A DNA stretch of 64,000 bases from Chionoecetes opilio (lineage: Eukaryota > Arthropoda > Malacostraca > Decapoda > Majidae). The stretch is from positions 256,501 to 320,500 of the forward strand of contig JACEEZ010020423.1 in assembly GCA_016584305.1 (NCBI GenBank). Direction: 5' to 3'. A model generated the notes under the pieces. The model did no database searches. It saw nothing but the letters and a program-made list of their open reading frames with translations, and was not told where the DNA came from. Shown here piece by piece: positions 1-9,390 of the stretch (the stretch's first letter is position 1; each line of letters opens with the position of its first letter). The position numbers and the translations under genes are program-made.

Positions 1-1
1 T

Positions 2-590
2 GGTGATGTAATAGAAGAAGTGAAACAGTTTTGTTATCTTGGTGACATGTTAGATAGCGAGGGAGGAGTGGAGAGAGCAGTAAGTACACGAGTAGCAACT
101 ACATGGATGAAGTGGAGAGAGATAGCGGGACTGCTGATAAACAAGAAAATTCCACTGAAAAACAGAGGAAGAGTATTTGAAGCATGTATAAGATCAGTAT
201 TGCTGTATGGTTCTGAGACATGGGCTTTGACGAAGAAGTTGGAGGATGTGTTGGTTGGTTGTGATCAGAGGATGTTGAGGTATATGGCTGGGATCACATG
301 GAGAGATGAAATGTCCAGAAAAGATGTGGCAAGAAAATGTGGCTTGAAGGAGCTGAGTACAGTGCTGAGAGTAAGGCAATTGAGGTGGTTTGGGCACGTG
401 AAGAGATGAGAAGGTGGTGAGGCATTGGGGAGAGCTGTTAGAGTGGAAGTTCCAGGTCGCCGTCCACCGGGCAGGCCAAGGAAGACATGGAGGCAGTGTG
501 TTGAAGAGGATCTGGCACCATTGGGCATTGAAGAAGTTGAGGTAATGGATAGAGATAGTTGAAAGCGTATCATCGGCCGTCTAACCTCAT
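2..590 (+). pseudogene. LINE reverse transcriptase C-terminal fragment
   Basis: The frame from about base 20 to 409 encodes the end of a non-LTR retrotransposon reverse transcriptase. It has the FCYLGDML block, then RSVLLYGSETWAL (thumb/connection region), then RQLRWFGHV near the C-terminus. After a stop at 407-409 the same frame continues as recognisable but interrupted sequence (GRRPPGRPRKTWRQC near 450-500). The copy is therefore dead, and its catalytic core lies outside the window or is deleted. It sits in an intron of PAXBP1 downstream of exon 2, opposite to that gene's strand. The family (RTE- or CR1-like) is uncertain. Confidence 0.75.
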
Positions 591-1136
591 AAGATATTAT
601 GGGAAATTCTGACATTAAACAGAGAGAAGACGACCAAACACTGCCACTACCACTTCTCAAATTACTGCATGAGCACTTCTTATGAATCTTAGAGGCCTGT
701 CTAAATCTAAGAGCTCTCGTTCAATTATAATTCAAGATAAATATGCATGTCACCTATGTAGTGAAAAACTGAACAGATTCACTCCAATTTGCTCCTAAAA
801 CAACAACCTTCTGATTTATAAGTGTGTGTGTGCATACTTCCACACACAGACACATATACACTGTCTCGAGTATCCATGCACTTCTTATACCCACATATTC
901 ATCCATCTTTCTCCTTTCAACTCCACATTGGAACATTTGTTTAAGGCATCTATCTCTTTTCTCGTTTGAACCTCTTTTCATGATTTTCAATGAACACTTT
1001 CCCATTCCTTTCATAACACATCACAGGTTTAATTAAAAGCCTTTCATCATCTCTTTTGTTGTTACTCTCACACTCTTTGTAAATCTTTCCCCATGAGTCT
1101 CCCTTCAGAAGTTCCCTGATGCACCACAATGTTCTC
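591..1136. other. Intronic sequence, nothing recognised
   Basis: This is AT-rich sequence in the PAXBP1 intron after exon 2. The short open frames here have no recognisable domain. I see no repeat or RNA gene. Confidence 0.5.
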
Positions 1137-1350
1137 TTAACCCCTTGAGGCCCAGAACGTAATTTCCATTGTAATTCGGCTACCATTAATGATTTTTAGT
1201 TAATATAAGCAATATTTTATAGCTATGAACTGTTTAGTATCCTTGTCAACTAACTAATTTGGTATATTAAGATACTTTTCGTAATTTTATGGCTCGACAA
1301 CAATTTTTTTTTTTTATAACAAAGGAAAGATCTGGGGGTGAAGGGGTTAA
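1137..1350. mobile_element. TTAA-flanked MITE, copy 1
   Basis: The element is bounded by TTAA at 1137-1140 and 1347-1350. Its ends are imperfect inverted repeats (CCCCTTGAGGCCCAGA on the left; reverse complement of TCTGGGGGTGAAGGGG on the right). Two further copies lie at 62791-63003 and 63277-63488. TTAA target duplications are typical of piggyBac-type transposons. The element has no coding capacity, so it is a non-autonomous miniature element. The family assignment is inferred from TTAA alone. Confidence 0.75.
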
Positions 1351-1446
1351 GCTGCCCCTACCACCACCACCACCACCACTACAACACCTCAGACTAGCCA
1401 AGCAGCCAGCACACCTGCCTCTCCACCAATGGCTATCTCGCCCTAC

Positions 1447-1625
1447 CAATTCAGACACTGTGGGGCCCCCATTCTTGTCCTTCTCTCTGAACTTGTCCTT
1501 CCCCTCGGCCTGCCTCTGCTTCTCCTTCTCCTCTCTTCTCTTCTCTTTCTTCTCTTTCTTCATCTCTTTCCTCAACTTGTAGCTGAGGCTGGACTTCTTC
1601 TCTTGGAACATAATGCCATCATCAG
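1447..1625 (-). CDS. PAXBP1: PAXBP1 exon 2
   Basis: This is the second coding exon of the PAXBP1/GCFC1 homologue. On the minus strand a TTTTATTTCAG acceptor precedes base 1625 and a GTAGGG donor follows base 1447. The exon starts in phase 1, exactly completing the codon left by exon 1 at 12907. It encodes ADDGIMFQEKKSSLSYKLR followed by a Lys/Glu-rich coiled stretch and KNGGPTVSEL. It aligns with the vertebrate segment after the LLSF block (FKVKKSSYSKK, then KKEYKE). The length is 179 nt (2 + 177), leaving phase 0. The weakest point is the exact donor: the frame stays open past it into low-complexity Gly-rich codons. Later exons lie before base 1. Confidence 0.65.
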
Positions 1626-2610
1626 CTGAAATAAAACAAAATACACGTCAGACACATCAAATTCTGTCACCTATCTGTATCTCTGATGCCTTAATGGTGT
1701 GGTTACAATAATCGATGTTGTCATTGCCCAATACAACAACCAAAGCAGGAGATGTAGCAACCAACTCATTAACATCAACTACAAGTTTCCCTCACTTAAA
1801 GATTGGGATGCGTTCCTGAAAAACCGTAAAGCTAACAATCGCTAAGCGAACCCATTATAACGTAGGATAAATGGAGATGCGTTCCTAGATCTCCCTAAAC
1901 TTCCACTCATCACTAAAAACAACATTAAGCTAGCTAGCTGCTTCATTATCGCCTCACGATGTCTTGTAACACGCTTTGCACACAAAGTTGTGGTGTTCTG
2001 CCCAGCCTCTTAATGTACAAAACAGGATGCCATCACCTCAAATGTAACACAATGAAACACTGTCTTACATGGATCTCTTCTTTATCAAAGGAGAAACATT
2101 ACTTGGAAGGACTTCATTCTGCATTGCAAAGTCTTTCACTACCATTTCCTCAAACAAATCCCACAGCCTATGCCACGTGGCTCCCCGTGAAGGACAGATG
2201 TAACAATCATATAATTTCTTTGTAGAAACTGAAGCATTTCTTTTGTGTGTGTGTGTGTGTGTGTCATCCATCCATGTTATGGCCATCCTGTCAACAGTTT
2301 ATCCCTTCCTTAGCTATGTTCACAATTTAGTTTGTTGTTTACCTCAACACTACGCGCCAAAATATTGTTCGCCGCATCATAACAGACGCTCCCATAAGGG
2401 AATTTTGAAAATGTACTCTATAGCAGCCTAATGACTTCCGAGAGATATCCTACATATGGCAGCATGTTTAAAGCACGGACAGTCCATCAAGACTGATGAG
2501 GAATGTTCAGATGCCACTTGTCAATTATAATTATAGACGAAGCATTTTGAAAAGGATCGCCTCACTCCCCGCGAGTAATTTGAACAGACGCGCGTTGGTA
2601 TAACTATCAT

Positions 2611-2910
2611 TATTTTCATAATGGTTGGCAAGAAAGACCTAACAAAGGAGCAAATTAAAGTTATTGTGACTCTACACAAGGCAGAGAGGCCAGAGGAAGA
2701 AATATCAAGGATTGTGGGTGTTAGGAGGAAATGTGTGATGAAGTGGGTGGAGAGTTTCGTGAACGTGGCGGGGTGGCGACACCGTAACATAAAGAAGTGG
2801 CCACAGCGAGGATGTAAAACATCAACAAGCACCGTAAATGTCATGAAACGTCAAGTGGATGCCCATCCTCAAATAAGAGCAAGAAAATTATTAAGATATG
2901 ACATTTACAT
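2611..2910 (+). pseudogene. Tc1/mariner-like transposase N-terminus, truncated
   Basis: A frame from 2621 begins MVGKKDLTKEQIKVIVTLHK and continues through a helix-turn-helix-like segment (EEISRIVGVRRKCVMKWVESF) to QVDAHPQIRARKLL. This resembles the DNA-binding N-terminal domain of Tc1-family transposases, where the HTH is followed by a basic linker. The frame then runs into a long GT microsatellite at 2926, so no DDE catalytic domain remains. The reading is a dead transposon fragment. The family call rests on HTH-like pattern only. Confidence 0.55.
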
Positions 2911-2923
2911 GGTGGTGGTGGGT

Positions 2924-3036
<113 letters not shown>

Positions 3037-3359
3037 TGCACGTTCATTTTAGAAAAGGAGGAAGAGTAACAGAAGAGGAGAATAAAGGATGAGAAGGAAA
3101 AAGAATCAGAAGAATGAGGAGGAGGAAGGACAGTGTTGGTATGGAAGTAATTGTTCAGATTCATTTTACGTGTGGGAATTTCAATTCCTTTCATATATTT
3201 TATCCTTATCCTCCTCCACTGACCAGGCAAACCGTTATTCCGCTGGGCTCGTTCCGTCCGCTGCAATGCATGTCAATATATACATTTTCCTTTGAACTAT
3301 CACAACTTTTTTTCACAACCTTCCCTCTCTTCTTTAATCTGTAGTTTGTTTGTTGGGTC

Positions 3360-3635
3360 AATTTCCAGTTTGACACCGAATTCATTTTGGTGGACGAAAC
3401 AATTTTTTTCTGGTGAGTTTTGATGTTTTGAATTAATCTGCTAACAGCTACCGTCACAAATCACTTTACCAAACCTATACCTTACGTAACCTCTATCCTA
3501 ACCTAAACTTTACCTAAAAATAAAAATAAAAAGTGATTTGCGACAAACGGTCAGCAGATTCATTCAAAGCACATCAAAACACACCAGAAAAAAATAGTTT
3601 CATCCATCAAAGTGAATTCGGTGTCAAACTGGAAT
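3360..3635. mobile_element. Inverted-repeat MITE
   Basis: The left end (CCAGTTTGACACCGAATTCA near 3367) is the reverse complement of the right end (TGAATTCGGTGTCAAACTGG near 3613). The inverted similarity runs on through GAAACAATTTTTTTCTGGTG on the left and GTGATTTGCGACAAACGG toward the middle. The arms are about 100 bases around a short AT-rich centre. There is no coding capacity and no clear target duplication, so the superfamily is unknown. Confidence 0.7.
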
Positions 3636-3859
3636 AATACCATGTTATTGGTGACGGTGGTGGTGGTGACGGTGGTGGTGGTGACGGTGGTGGTGTTCCT
3701 ACTTTTCCTATCATACTTCTTCTCTTTCCTCATTTCTCTTAAATCATAACAGGGTTTAGAGTTCAAAAATAACACATTAATTACATAACACTCCTGCGTT
3801 GTGATTACTTTTAGGGTAAGTAATTGTAGTTGTTCTTCTCATCATGATCTTTATCGTTA

Positions 3860-3902
<43 letters not shown>

Positions 3903-4330
3903 ATTATTATCCTTATTATTATCATCAATCAGGTGATTGATAGTGGATAAAGGTGAGGAGGCAGGAACACACACAGAGAAGTGACGGTTTAGGAGTGTGT
4001 GTTGAGGGAGCAGGAGGGGAAAGGGAATGGAGGAAGAAGGAAGGGAAAGAATAATGGATGTGTTGGGTTTATTCATTATAGTGACGAAAAAGATATTGAC
4101 AAATATATTACTGAACACTCAAAGTTGATTGCTTCACATTCAGGCTGAACAGAACACAGATATAGCTTGTAGGTTTAGAACACAAGGTAGTGATGCAGAA
4201 CACAACCATCACCATGACGCACTGTGTCACCACAGGCACACGCACTATAAAATTGCATTATATTATATGAGGGTCGCCACACCAACAAAGACAAGAATAC
4301 AAACACAACTTTGGAAGCTTTACACAATAT
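3636..4330. other. Intronic sequence with short simple repeats
   Basis: A GGTGGTGGTGACGGT repeat (3650-3695) and a TTA trinucleotide run (about 3860-3910) are visible. The rest shows no recognisable gene or element. Confidence 0.6.
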
Positions 4331-4332
4331 GG

Positions 4333-4574
4333 TACTGTAGTAGTCATGACGTGAGGCTCCCTCTTCACTGCCAGCCACTGCCATCCTGTCTCTACTGTAG
4401 TAGTCATGACGTGAGGCTCCCTCTTCACTGCCAGCCACTGCCATCCTGTCTCTACTGTAGTAGTCATGACGTGAGGCTCCCTCTTCACTGCCAGCCACTG
4501 CCATCCTGTCTCTACTGTAGTAGTCATGACGTGAGGCTCCCTCTTCACTGCCAGCCACTGCCATCCTGTCTCTC
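4333..4574. repeat. 60-bp tandem repeat, 4 copies
   Basis: There are four near-identical 60-base units, each starting ACTGTAGTAGTCATGACGTG and ending in CATCCTGTCTCT. The period length divisible by three creates repetitive open frames on both strands, which are not evidence of a gene. The array lies just beyond the A-rich tail of the CCDC25-like retrocopy. Confidence 0.95.
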
Positions 4575-4607
4575 ATTCTTCTTTTTTCATTCTTTCCTTT
4601 TTTTTTA
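4575..4607 (-). other. A-rich tract, candidate poly(A) tail of retrocopy
   Basis: Read on the minus strand this is an A-rich tract (nine consecutive A, then A-rich with G and T). It lies about 60 bases past the stop at 4667 of the downstream frame of the CCDC25-like gene. It would fit a decayed poly(A) tail of a processed copy. This is inference. Confidence 0.45.
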
Positions 4608-4666
4608 AATCAGCAGAGGTTAGAATCTGCTCACTCCTCACAGTGCGGCGTCGCGAGCCTGGGTTT

Positions 4667-4930
4667 TCAGTGCTCTCTCCTCTGTTTGGAGGAGCCCTTG
4701 GTGCTGGGACCCTTGGCCTCTCTGCCCTTGCTGCCCTTGTTGTCCTGAGGCACGGCCGCTGCCTTCTGCTTCTGCTTCTCAGGAAACAGCAGCTTCTTGA
4801 GCTCAGCCAGGGCATCAGCCACGTCCTCGGGAGACCCCGTGACGGTGCCGCGGCCCTCGGCCTCACCCTTGCGTGGGGGCTGCACACGCACGTCAAAGCG
4901 TCGCTCCACCGTGGCGCGGCAGCCCTGCAG
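4667..4930 (-). CDS. Out-of-frame continuation of the CCDC25-like gene
   Basis: A second minus-strand frame stays open to 4667 and encodes CRATVERRFDVRVQPPR, then a segment with SPEDVADALAELKKLLFPEK and a Lys/Gly/Ser-rich tail. It overlaps the end of the main 438-codon frame. Its composition (amphipathic helix then basic tail) and the A-rich tract just beyond it suggest it is the true C-terminus, reached by a frameshift or small indel. A 30-base gap between a GTGAGT and a CAG here is too short for a normal intron. I do not recognise the domain. Confidence 0.35.
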   Translation of the reverse strand: MQGCRATVERRFDVRVQPPRKGEAEGRGTVTGSPEDVADALAELKKLLFPEKQKQKAAAVPQDNKGSKGREAKGPSTKGSSKQRREH

Positions 4931-6209
4931 CACACTTCTCTTCTCTGCACTCACTGGGAAGCAGCGCCTTGTCACTGTTTCCGGCAGTGGTCTCCTTTTC
5001 CGTTGTCTCCTTCTCCTGCTCCTTTTCATCACCAAACTCTTCGTCTACACTATCCTCCTCGCGCCGCTCCCGTTGCCTGCGTCGCGGCTTGCCGGAGGTG
5101 CAGGCGGGGGGACGCTGCTGCACCTCCATGCCCCGCGCGGGGTCAAGGGGCTCCTCGGGGGCAGCGGCCCCGGTCTTCTGGCGCTGCCTTTCCTTGGTCC
5201 GCTGCTGCTTCTCCCGCTCCGACCTGCATGAGAGGACCTTCCTCTTGGTGTTGTTGAGGCGGTCCATGATCTTGCGCACCTCCCGGTCGCAGACGAAGCC
5301 CACCTCGCCGGCTTTCATGTGGCGGGTCTTGCTCAGGTTAGATCCCAGCGTGTACACCACCACCACGTTGCCCAGCCTGTTGCCCTTGCACAGCTGTGCC
5401 GCGTCGTTCAGAAGGACGCGGGGCACGTGGCGCAGGGCTTGGCCGGGTTCCAGCTGGAGGTACACGTGGGCCGAGGGCAGGGCGTCCACGTGAAAGAACA
5501 CGAGGCGGTCCATGGCCTGCGCCAGGAGGTGGTCGTTCTCATGCTTGTCGGAGTCCATGAGGAGGGTGGCGGGCAGGTCCACGACGTCGCTGCGGAAGGT
5601 GATCACGGCGCCGCGTGGCCGCAGCGTCAGCTCAGGCGCGGCGGAGGGCAGGGCAGCGTCCTTCTTGGCTCTGTTTTGGGCCTTGCCTCGCTGGTTCTTG
5701 ACAGGTAGCGCAGGCTTGGAAGACTCCTCTGAAGACAACTCCTCGGAATCTGAATCGTCGTCGACATTGTCGTCGAGGTCAGGAACCTTCAGTGATGAGT
5801 CTTCCGGAACCTGCTCTGCCACAACAGGCTCCTGCACAGCCTGCTGCTCCTCTTGCCTCTCCTCCTTCACCCCCTTCTCCTCAACACGCCTTATCACACC
5901 CGACTCAGTATCAGTCTCCTCCACAACCTTCTCCGTCTTCTGCACATCCAATACTTCCTCATGCTCCTCCACCTGCTGCTGCTCCACCTGCATCTCCTGC
6001 TCCTCCTCGACACATTCTGCTTCCCCCTTCTTCACCAGCTCTTCCGGTGCTTGGTCCAGCGGGGCAGACTGCTGGTCAGGCCCCGGGGACTCCTCCACAA
6101 CAGGGTCCTCCATCGCAGGCTCCGTTAGGCGCCCGCTGGAGGAGTGACGTGCGCGCTTCTTCCTTTTAAACATTCTGAGGAAGGCACGCACGTAGGCACA
6201 GCAGCCCAC
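4893..6209 (-). CDS. CCDC25-like intronless gene (NFACT-R domain), probable retrocopy
   Basis: This is a 438-codon continuous frame. Residues about 30-185 are acidic and Gln/Glu-rich with Ser/Asp clusters. Residues about 200-315 match the NFACT-R/DUF814 fold of CCDC25: AVITFRSDVVDLPATLL, then KHENDHL, FFHVDALPSAHVYLQLEPGQ and NVVVVYTLGSNLSKT, then EVGFVCDREVRKIMDRLNNT. A basic coiled tail follows (EKQQRTKERQRQK). CCDC25 is about 208 residues in vertebrates, so the acidic N-terminal half is extra. A short segment between the GF and the MDRLN helix is shorter than in CCDC25. The gene has no introns, is very GC-rich in AT-rich surroundings and lies on the same strand inside PAXBP1 intron 1, so I read it as a retrocopy. 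The start may instead be the second Met (about 6173). Function is unproven; CCDC25 proteins bind DNA or ribosome-associated partners. Confidence 0.65.
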   Translation of the reverse strand: MGCCAYVRAFLRMFKRKKRARHSSSGRLTEPAMEDPVVEESPGPDQQSAPLDQAPEELVKKGEAECVEEEQEMQVEQQQVEEHEEVLDVQKTEKVVEETDTESGVIRRVEEKGVKEERQEEQQAVQEPVVAEQVPEDSSLKVPDLDDNVDDDSDSEELSSEESSKPALPVKNQRGKAQNRAKKDAALPSAAPELTLRPRGAVITFRSDVVDLPATLLMDSDKHENDHLLAQAMDRLVFFHVDALPSAHVYLQLEPGQALRHVPRVLLNDAAQLCKGNRLGNVVVVYTLGSNLSKTRHMKAGEVGFVCDREVRKIMDRLNNTKRKVLSCRSEREKQQRTKERQRQKTGAAAPEEPLDPARGMEVQQRPPACTSGKPRRRQRERREEDSVDEEFGDEKEQEKETTEKETTAGNSDKALLPSECREEKCAAGLPRHGGATL

Positions 6210-6299
6210 CTTGATTGATTTAATGCCTTGGTGCCTTCCTTGGGGGTCTTGGTGGTGCCGGGTCCTGGCATGGATGGTGGTATGAGGGTCTGGAGTTGC

Positions 6300-7160
6300 A
6301 TTGGTATACTCTTACCTGCTCCTCCTTCTCCTGCTCCTTCCCCTCCTCCTGTTCGTCCCCCTCCTGCTCCTCCTTCTCCTGCTCGTCCCCTCCTGCTCCT
6401 CCCCCTCCTGCTCGTCCCCCTCCTGCTCCTCCTTCTCCTGCTCGTCCCCCTCCTGCTCCTCCTTCTCCTGCTCCTGCTCCTCCTGCTCGTCCCTCCTGCT
6501 CCTGCTCCTCCTTCTCCTTCTCCTGCTCCTCCTTCTCCTGCTCGTCCCCTCCTGCTCTCTTCTCCTGCTCCTCTTCTCCGCTCGTCCCCTCCTGCTCGTC
6601 CCTCCTGCTCCTCCTTCTCCTGCTCCTCCCCTCCTGCTCCGTCCTTCTCCTGCTCGTCCTTCTCTGCTCGTCCCCTCCTGCTGCTCCTTCTCCTGCTCCT
6701 CCTTCTCCTGCTCGTCCCCTCCTGCTCCTCCTCCTCCTGCTCCTCCTTCTCCTGCTCGTCCCTTCCTGCTCCTCCTTCTCCGCCCTGCTTCTCCTGCTCG
6801 TCCTCTGCTCCTCTTCTACTGCTCCTCCTTCTCCTGCTCGTCCCTTCTGCTGACCTTCCTGCTCCTCCTTCTCCTGCTCGTCCTCTGTCTCCTCCTTCCT
6901 GCTCGTCCCCTCCGCTCCTCCTTCTCCTGCTCGTCCCTCCTGCTCGTCCGGGTCTGCTCCTCCTTCTCCTGCTCATCCCTCCTGCTCCTCCTTCTCGCTG
7001 CTGTCCCCTCTGCTCCTCCTTCTCCTGCTCGTCCCCGTCTGCTCCTCCTTCTCTGCTCGTCCATCCGCTACCCTTCTCCTGCTCGTCCTCCTGCTCCTCC
7101 TTCTCCTGCTCCTCTGCTCGTCCCCATCCTGCTTCTCCTTCTCCTGCTCGATCCTGATAT
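6300..7160 (-). repeat. GA-rich minisatellite encoding Glu/Gln/Lys repeats, ending in a splice donor
   Basis: About 860 bases of degenerate units are built from (minus strand) GAGCAGGAGAAGGAGGAGCAG and GACGAGCAGGAG. One frame reads DEQEKEEQE, but many units have 1-2 base changes in length, so no single frame survives the whole block. At its downstream edge, 6316-6315 on the minus strand, the sequence is GGAGCAG then GTAAGAGTAT, a near-consensus splice donor. Either the block was once a coding acidic exon joined to the CCDC25-like gene, or it is an expanded exon end. The plus-strand Pro/Ser/Leu frames here are shadows. Confidence 0.7.
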
Positions 7161-7316
7161 TAAAGTTTGTTACTTAATGCCCGTAGTATACATAACAAAT
7201 TTCAAGATTTAGAAAAAGCTTGTTATTCAAAAAATACGACGTCATTGAAGTTTCCGAGTCATGGATATACACGACCATGGAGATTTTGCCAGAATTGCGA
7301 TACCGGGTATAACGTA
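7161..7316 (+). pseudogene. LINE endonuclease N-terminal fragment, 5' half
   Basis: Near 7165-7260 the sequence reads LLNARSIHNKFQDLEK with a frame break, then a segment giving VSESWIYTT. This is the start of the apurinic-type endonuclease of CR1/jockey-like LINEs. It is interrupted at 7317 by a TTAA element, and the remainder resumes after 7918. Confidence 0.5.
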
Positions 7317-7918
7317 TTAACCCTGGGAACCCTAACCCTGGAATGTTGTTTATACAACCCGGGTGAAATATACCCAATATTAGGATGAATAACACCATTT
7401 CTAATATTTTTCATTAAATCAGGCAATGCAGTGACATAATAACTCTATAACTTTATTTTACTGTAAAAACCTTACCTAAACTGACATTTATACTGAGGTA
7501 GCACTGTAGAAACAACAGAAAAAGTGCTAGCTTTCCTTACTTTCGTAATATAAATTCCAGAGACAGGTTACTAGTGATCAGAATGACTTTATACGTATCA
7601 ATCACACTCTTGGGTCCCTTCAGCCTCGTACTGGACCACCAATGCTCCCACGGCCTCATTCATCGATTAATATGCATGTATATAATCGGCACTGTGACAC
7701 TACTACATTGTTCCTAACGGCGGGTGAAATTCACCCAAAATAGACTCCAGAGCTAACACAAATAGAGACACGGGAGGACAGCACCTCTCGCTACAAAGTC
7801 CTGACACGCACTGAGGACTACTGGGAGGGACAGACTCCTATCTTCACGCACCACGTGACAGTCCCACAGCAACGGCGTGTTGGGTGAAAAACACCCAGGG
7901 ATAGGGCTCCCGGGTTAA
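7317..7918. mobile_element. TTAA-flanked inverted-repeat element, about 600 bp
   Basis: TTAA occurs at 7317-7320 and 7915-7918. The left terminus is CCCTGGGAACCCTAACCCTGG and the right terminus, reverse complemented, is CCCGGGAGCCCTATCCCTGG. Internal short repeats (GGGTGAAATATACCC, GGGTGAAATTCACCC, GGGTGAAAAACACCC) form small palindromes. No transposase is present. TTAA duplication is typical of piggyBac-type elements. It has inserted into a LINE endonuclease fragment. Confidence 0.75.
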
Positions 7919-8303
7919 GTTCAGAAAGATTTTGAAGGCAGATTTGTTATATCAACACTGCCATATCTCATTTACTACCTTATGAAGGACTAATCTTTTG
8001 TCATATACGTCTTCTACTATCCTTCAAACCTCTTGGCAAACTGTTACTTTGGTCAAAATCACGGACAAAACTTATTAAATCTGAATAAATATATTTATTT
8101 AGTAGTTTATTAGTATTATTAGTTTATTCTAATATATCGGTTTAGGTTTTTCACTACCCCTGTTATCCCCTCTATGAACGCTTGGCTTTGGAATTCAAAT
8201 TGTTCAGGCACTTCAGACTTTGTGGAGGCAGTGTGGTTTAAATAGGCTTGACAGCACACTGGAACCTTGGCAGATGTGAAGTACAGTAAGGGTAATATAT
8301 GCT
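7919..8303 (+). pseudogene. LINE endonuclease fragment, 3' half, then unassigned sequence
   Basis: From 7919 to about 8075 the sequence resumes LINE-like coding text with stops (a KADLLYQHCHI-like segment, then a KPLGKLLLWSKSRTKL-like segment). It appears to continue the 7161-7316 fragment. From about 8076 it is AT-rich with nothing recognised. Confidence 0.4.
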
Positions 8304-9108
8304 GCTGTAATCAGGCCCGGATTTAGGGCAGGGCACACGGGCCTGCCCAGGGCCTGGTGCTTTTAAGAGCCCCGCGCATCATGTAATTACCAGAAATCAA
8401 TTGTAATTATTTGCGTCCCCCATCGTGCCACTAGGACTGTCTGAGTAAAAACATAACTTCATTATAATATTGGCTAGGATTAAGAAAAATAAACAGTTTT
8501 GTTATACTTTTTTTCCAACTCCAAATATTGAATCTTTTTTTTGTTAATGCAGCAAACCCCTGTGTCAGGCCCAGCGCCTCAGCGGAGGCAGCGGGCGTGA
8601 GCGTCACACTGGACGGCTTGGTTTGGCGTGCACTGACCACATTTCTGAAGGCAAAATCTCATTTCTCTATTAGATTTTAATGCTACCTCAAGCAATCGGA
8701 TGCATTTGATATTTCGCTTCATATTATGACTATCATATTGTCACATAAATAACTAGGCTAAGGAAAAAAACACTACCGACAATATAAGGGAGCTTGGATT
8801 ATAGGCTATAGCATGTTTACGTCACTACATATACAGTTATGTTTATCTTCACGCATTCGTTTTTTTCAGTCATAGAAAGTAGGAATAGCTAATATGGACA
8901 AAGTGCAAATATGTTCACGTCTGGCTTGGATTCTTGTACTAATTTTCATTACTATAATCCTACTGTATGACATTATGAAACACGCAATTAGTAGGCATAG
9001 TAGTTCACGTGATTATAGGAAGATCATAGGGGGGGGCGCACCCTAGGGGCCCCGCCTAGCCCCAGTGCCCAGGGCCCCGTGACATCTAAATCCGGCACTG
9101 GCTGTAAT
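8304..9108. mobile_element. hAT-type non-autonomous element with 8-bp duplication
   Basis: The direct duplication GCTGTAAT flanks the element at 8304-8311 and 9101-9108. The element runs 8312-9100 and its termini are imperfect inverted repeats: CAGGCCCGGATTTAGGGCAG on the left, and on the right CAGTGCCGGATTTAGATG when reverse complemented. The 8-bp duplication and CAG start are typical of hAT transposons. The interior has no transposase frame and a G-run near 9030. Confidence 0.85.
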
Positions 9109-9225
9109 GTCATTCAGATAAGCTTGGAGCAGTGCTTATGCAGTTTTACCCATTTCATTGTTACTTTCACACTCGTTCTGACCTACGTATAGAAACAGTA
9201 GAAAGGTGAAAAATACTTGAATCTG

Positions 9226-9390
9226 GAGGTTTAAGGAACTGTCGCCGATGGGAATTCTCGCCGAAACACCAACCGAGAACTCACCGACGTTGAAATTTTG
9301 GTAAATTGGTACTTTCAACCAGTAATTGAGTAAGAGATCAAAAGTACTCTTTTCCCATGTATTTTTATGTATTAAGAATAATGGCCACAT
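9226..9390. repeat. Left arm of a large inverted repeat (partners at 10430-10525 and 12690-12760)
   Basis: ACTGTCGCCGATGGGAATTC and CGCCGAAACACCAACCGAG near 9238-9280 reappear reverse complemented near 12700-12745. GGTACTTTCAACCAGTAATT near 9310 and AAAAGTACTCTTTT near 9340 reappear reverse complemented at 10470-10515. This looks like the end of a composite foldback element. Confidence 0.7.

Noticed and set aside
4643..6169. Plus-strand open frames over 4643-6169 (Ser- and Leu-rich)
   Set aside because: They lie opposite the CCDC25-like frame, whose NFACT-R motifs are clear. The plus frames have no domain and owe their length to GC content.
6228..7212. Long plus-strand Pro/Ser/Leu/Cys-rich open frames
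   Set aside because: They are shadows of the GA-rich minisatellite on the other strand. Three different frames are open at once, which is a composition effect.
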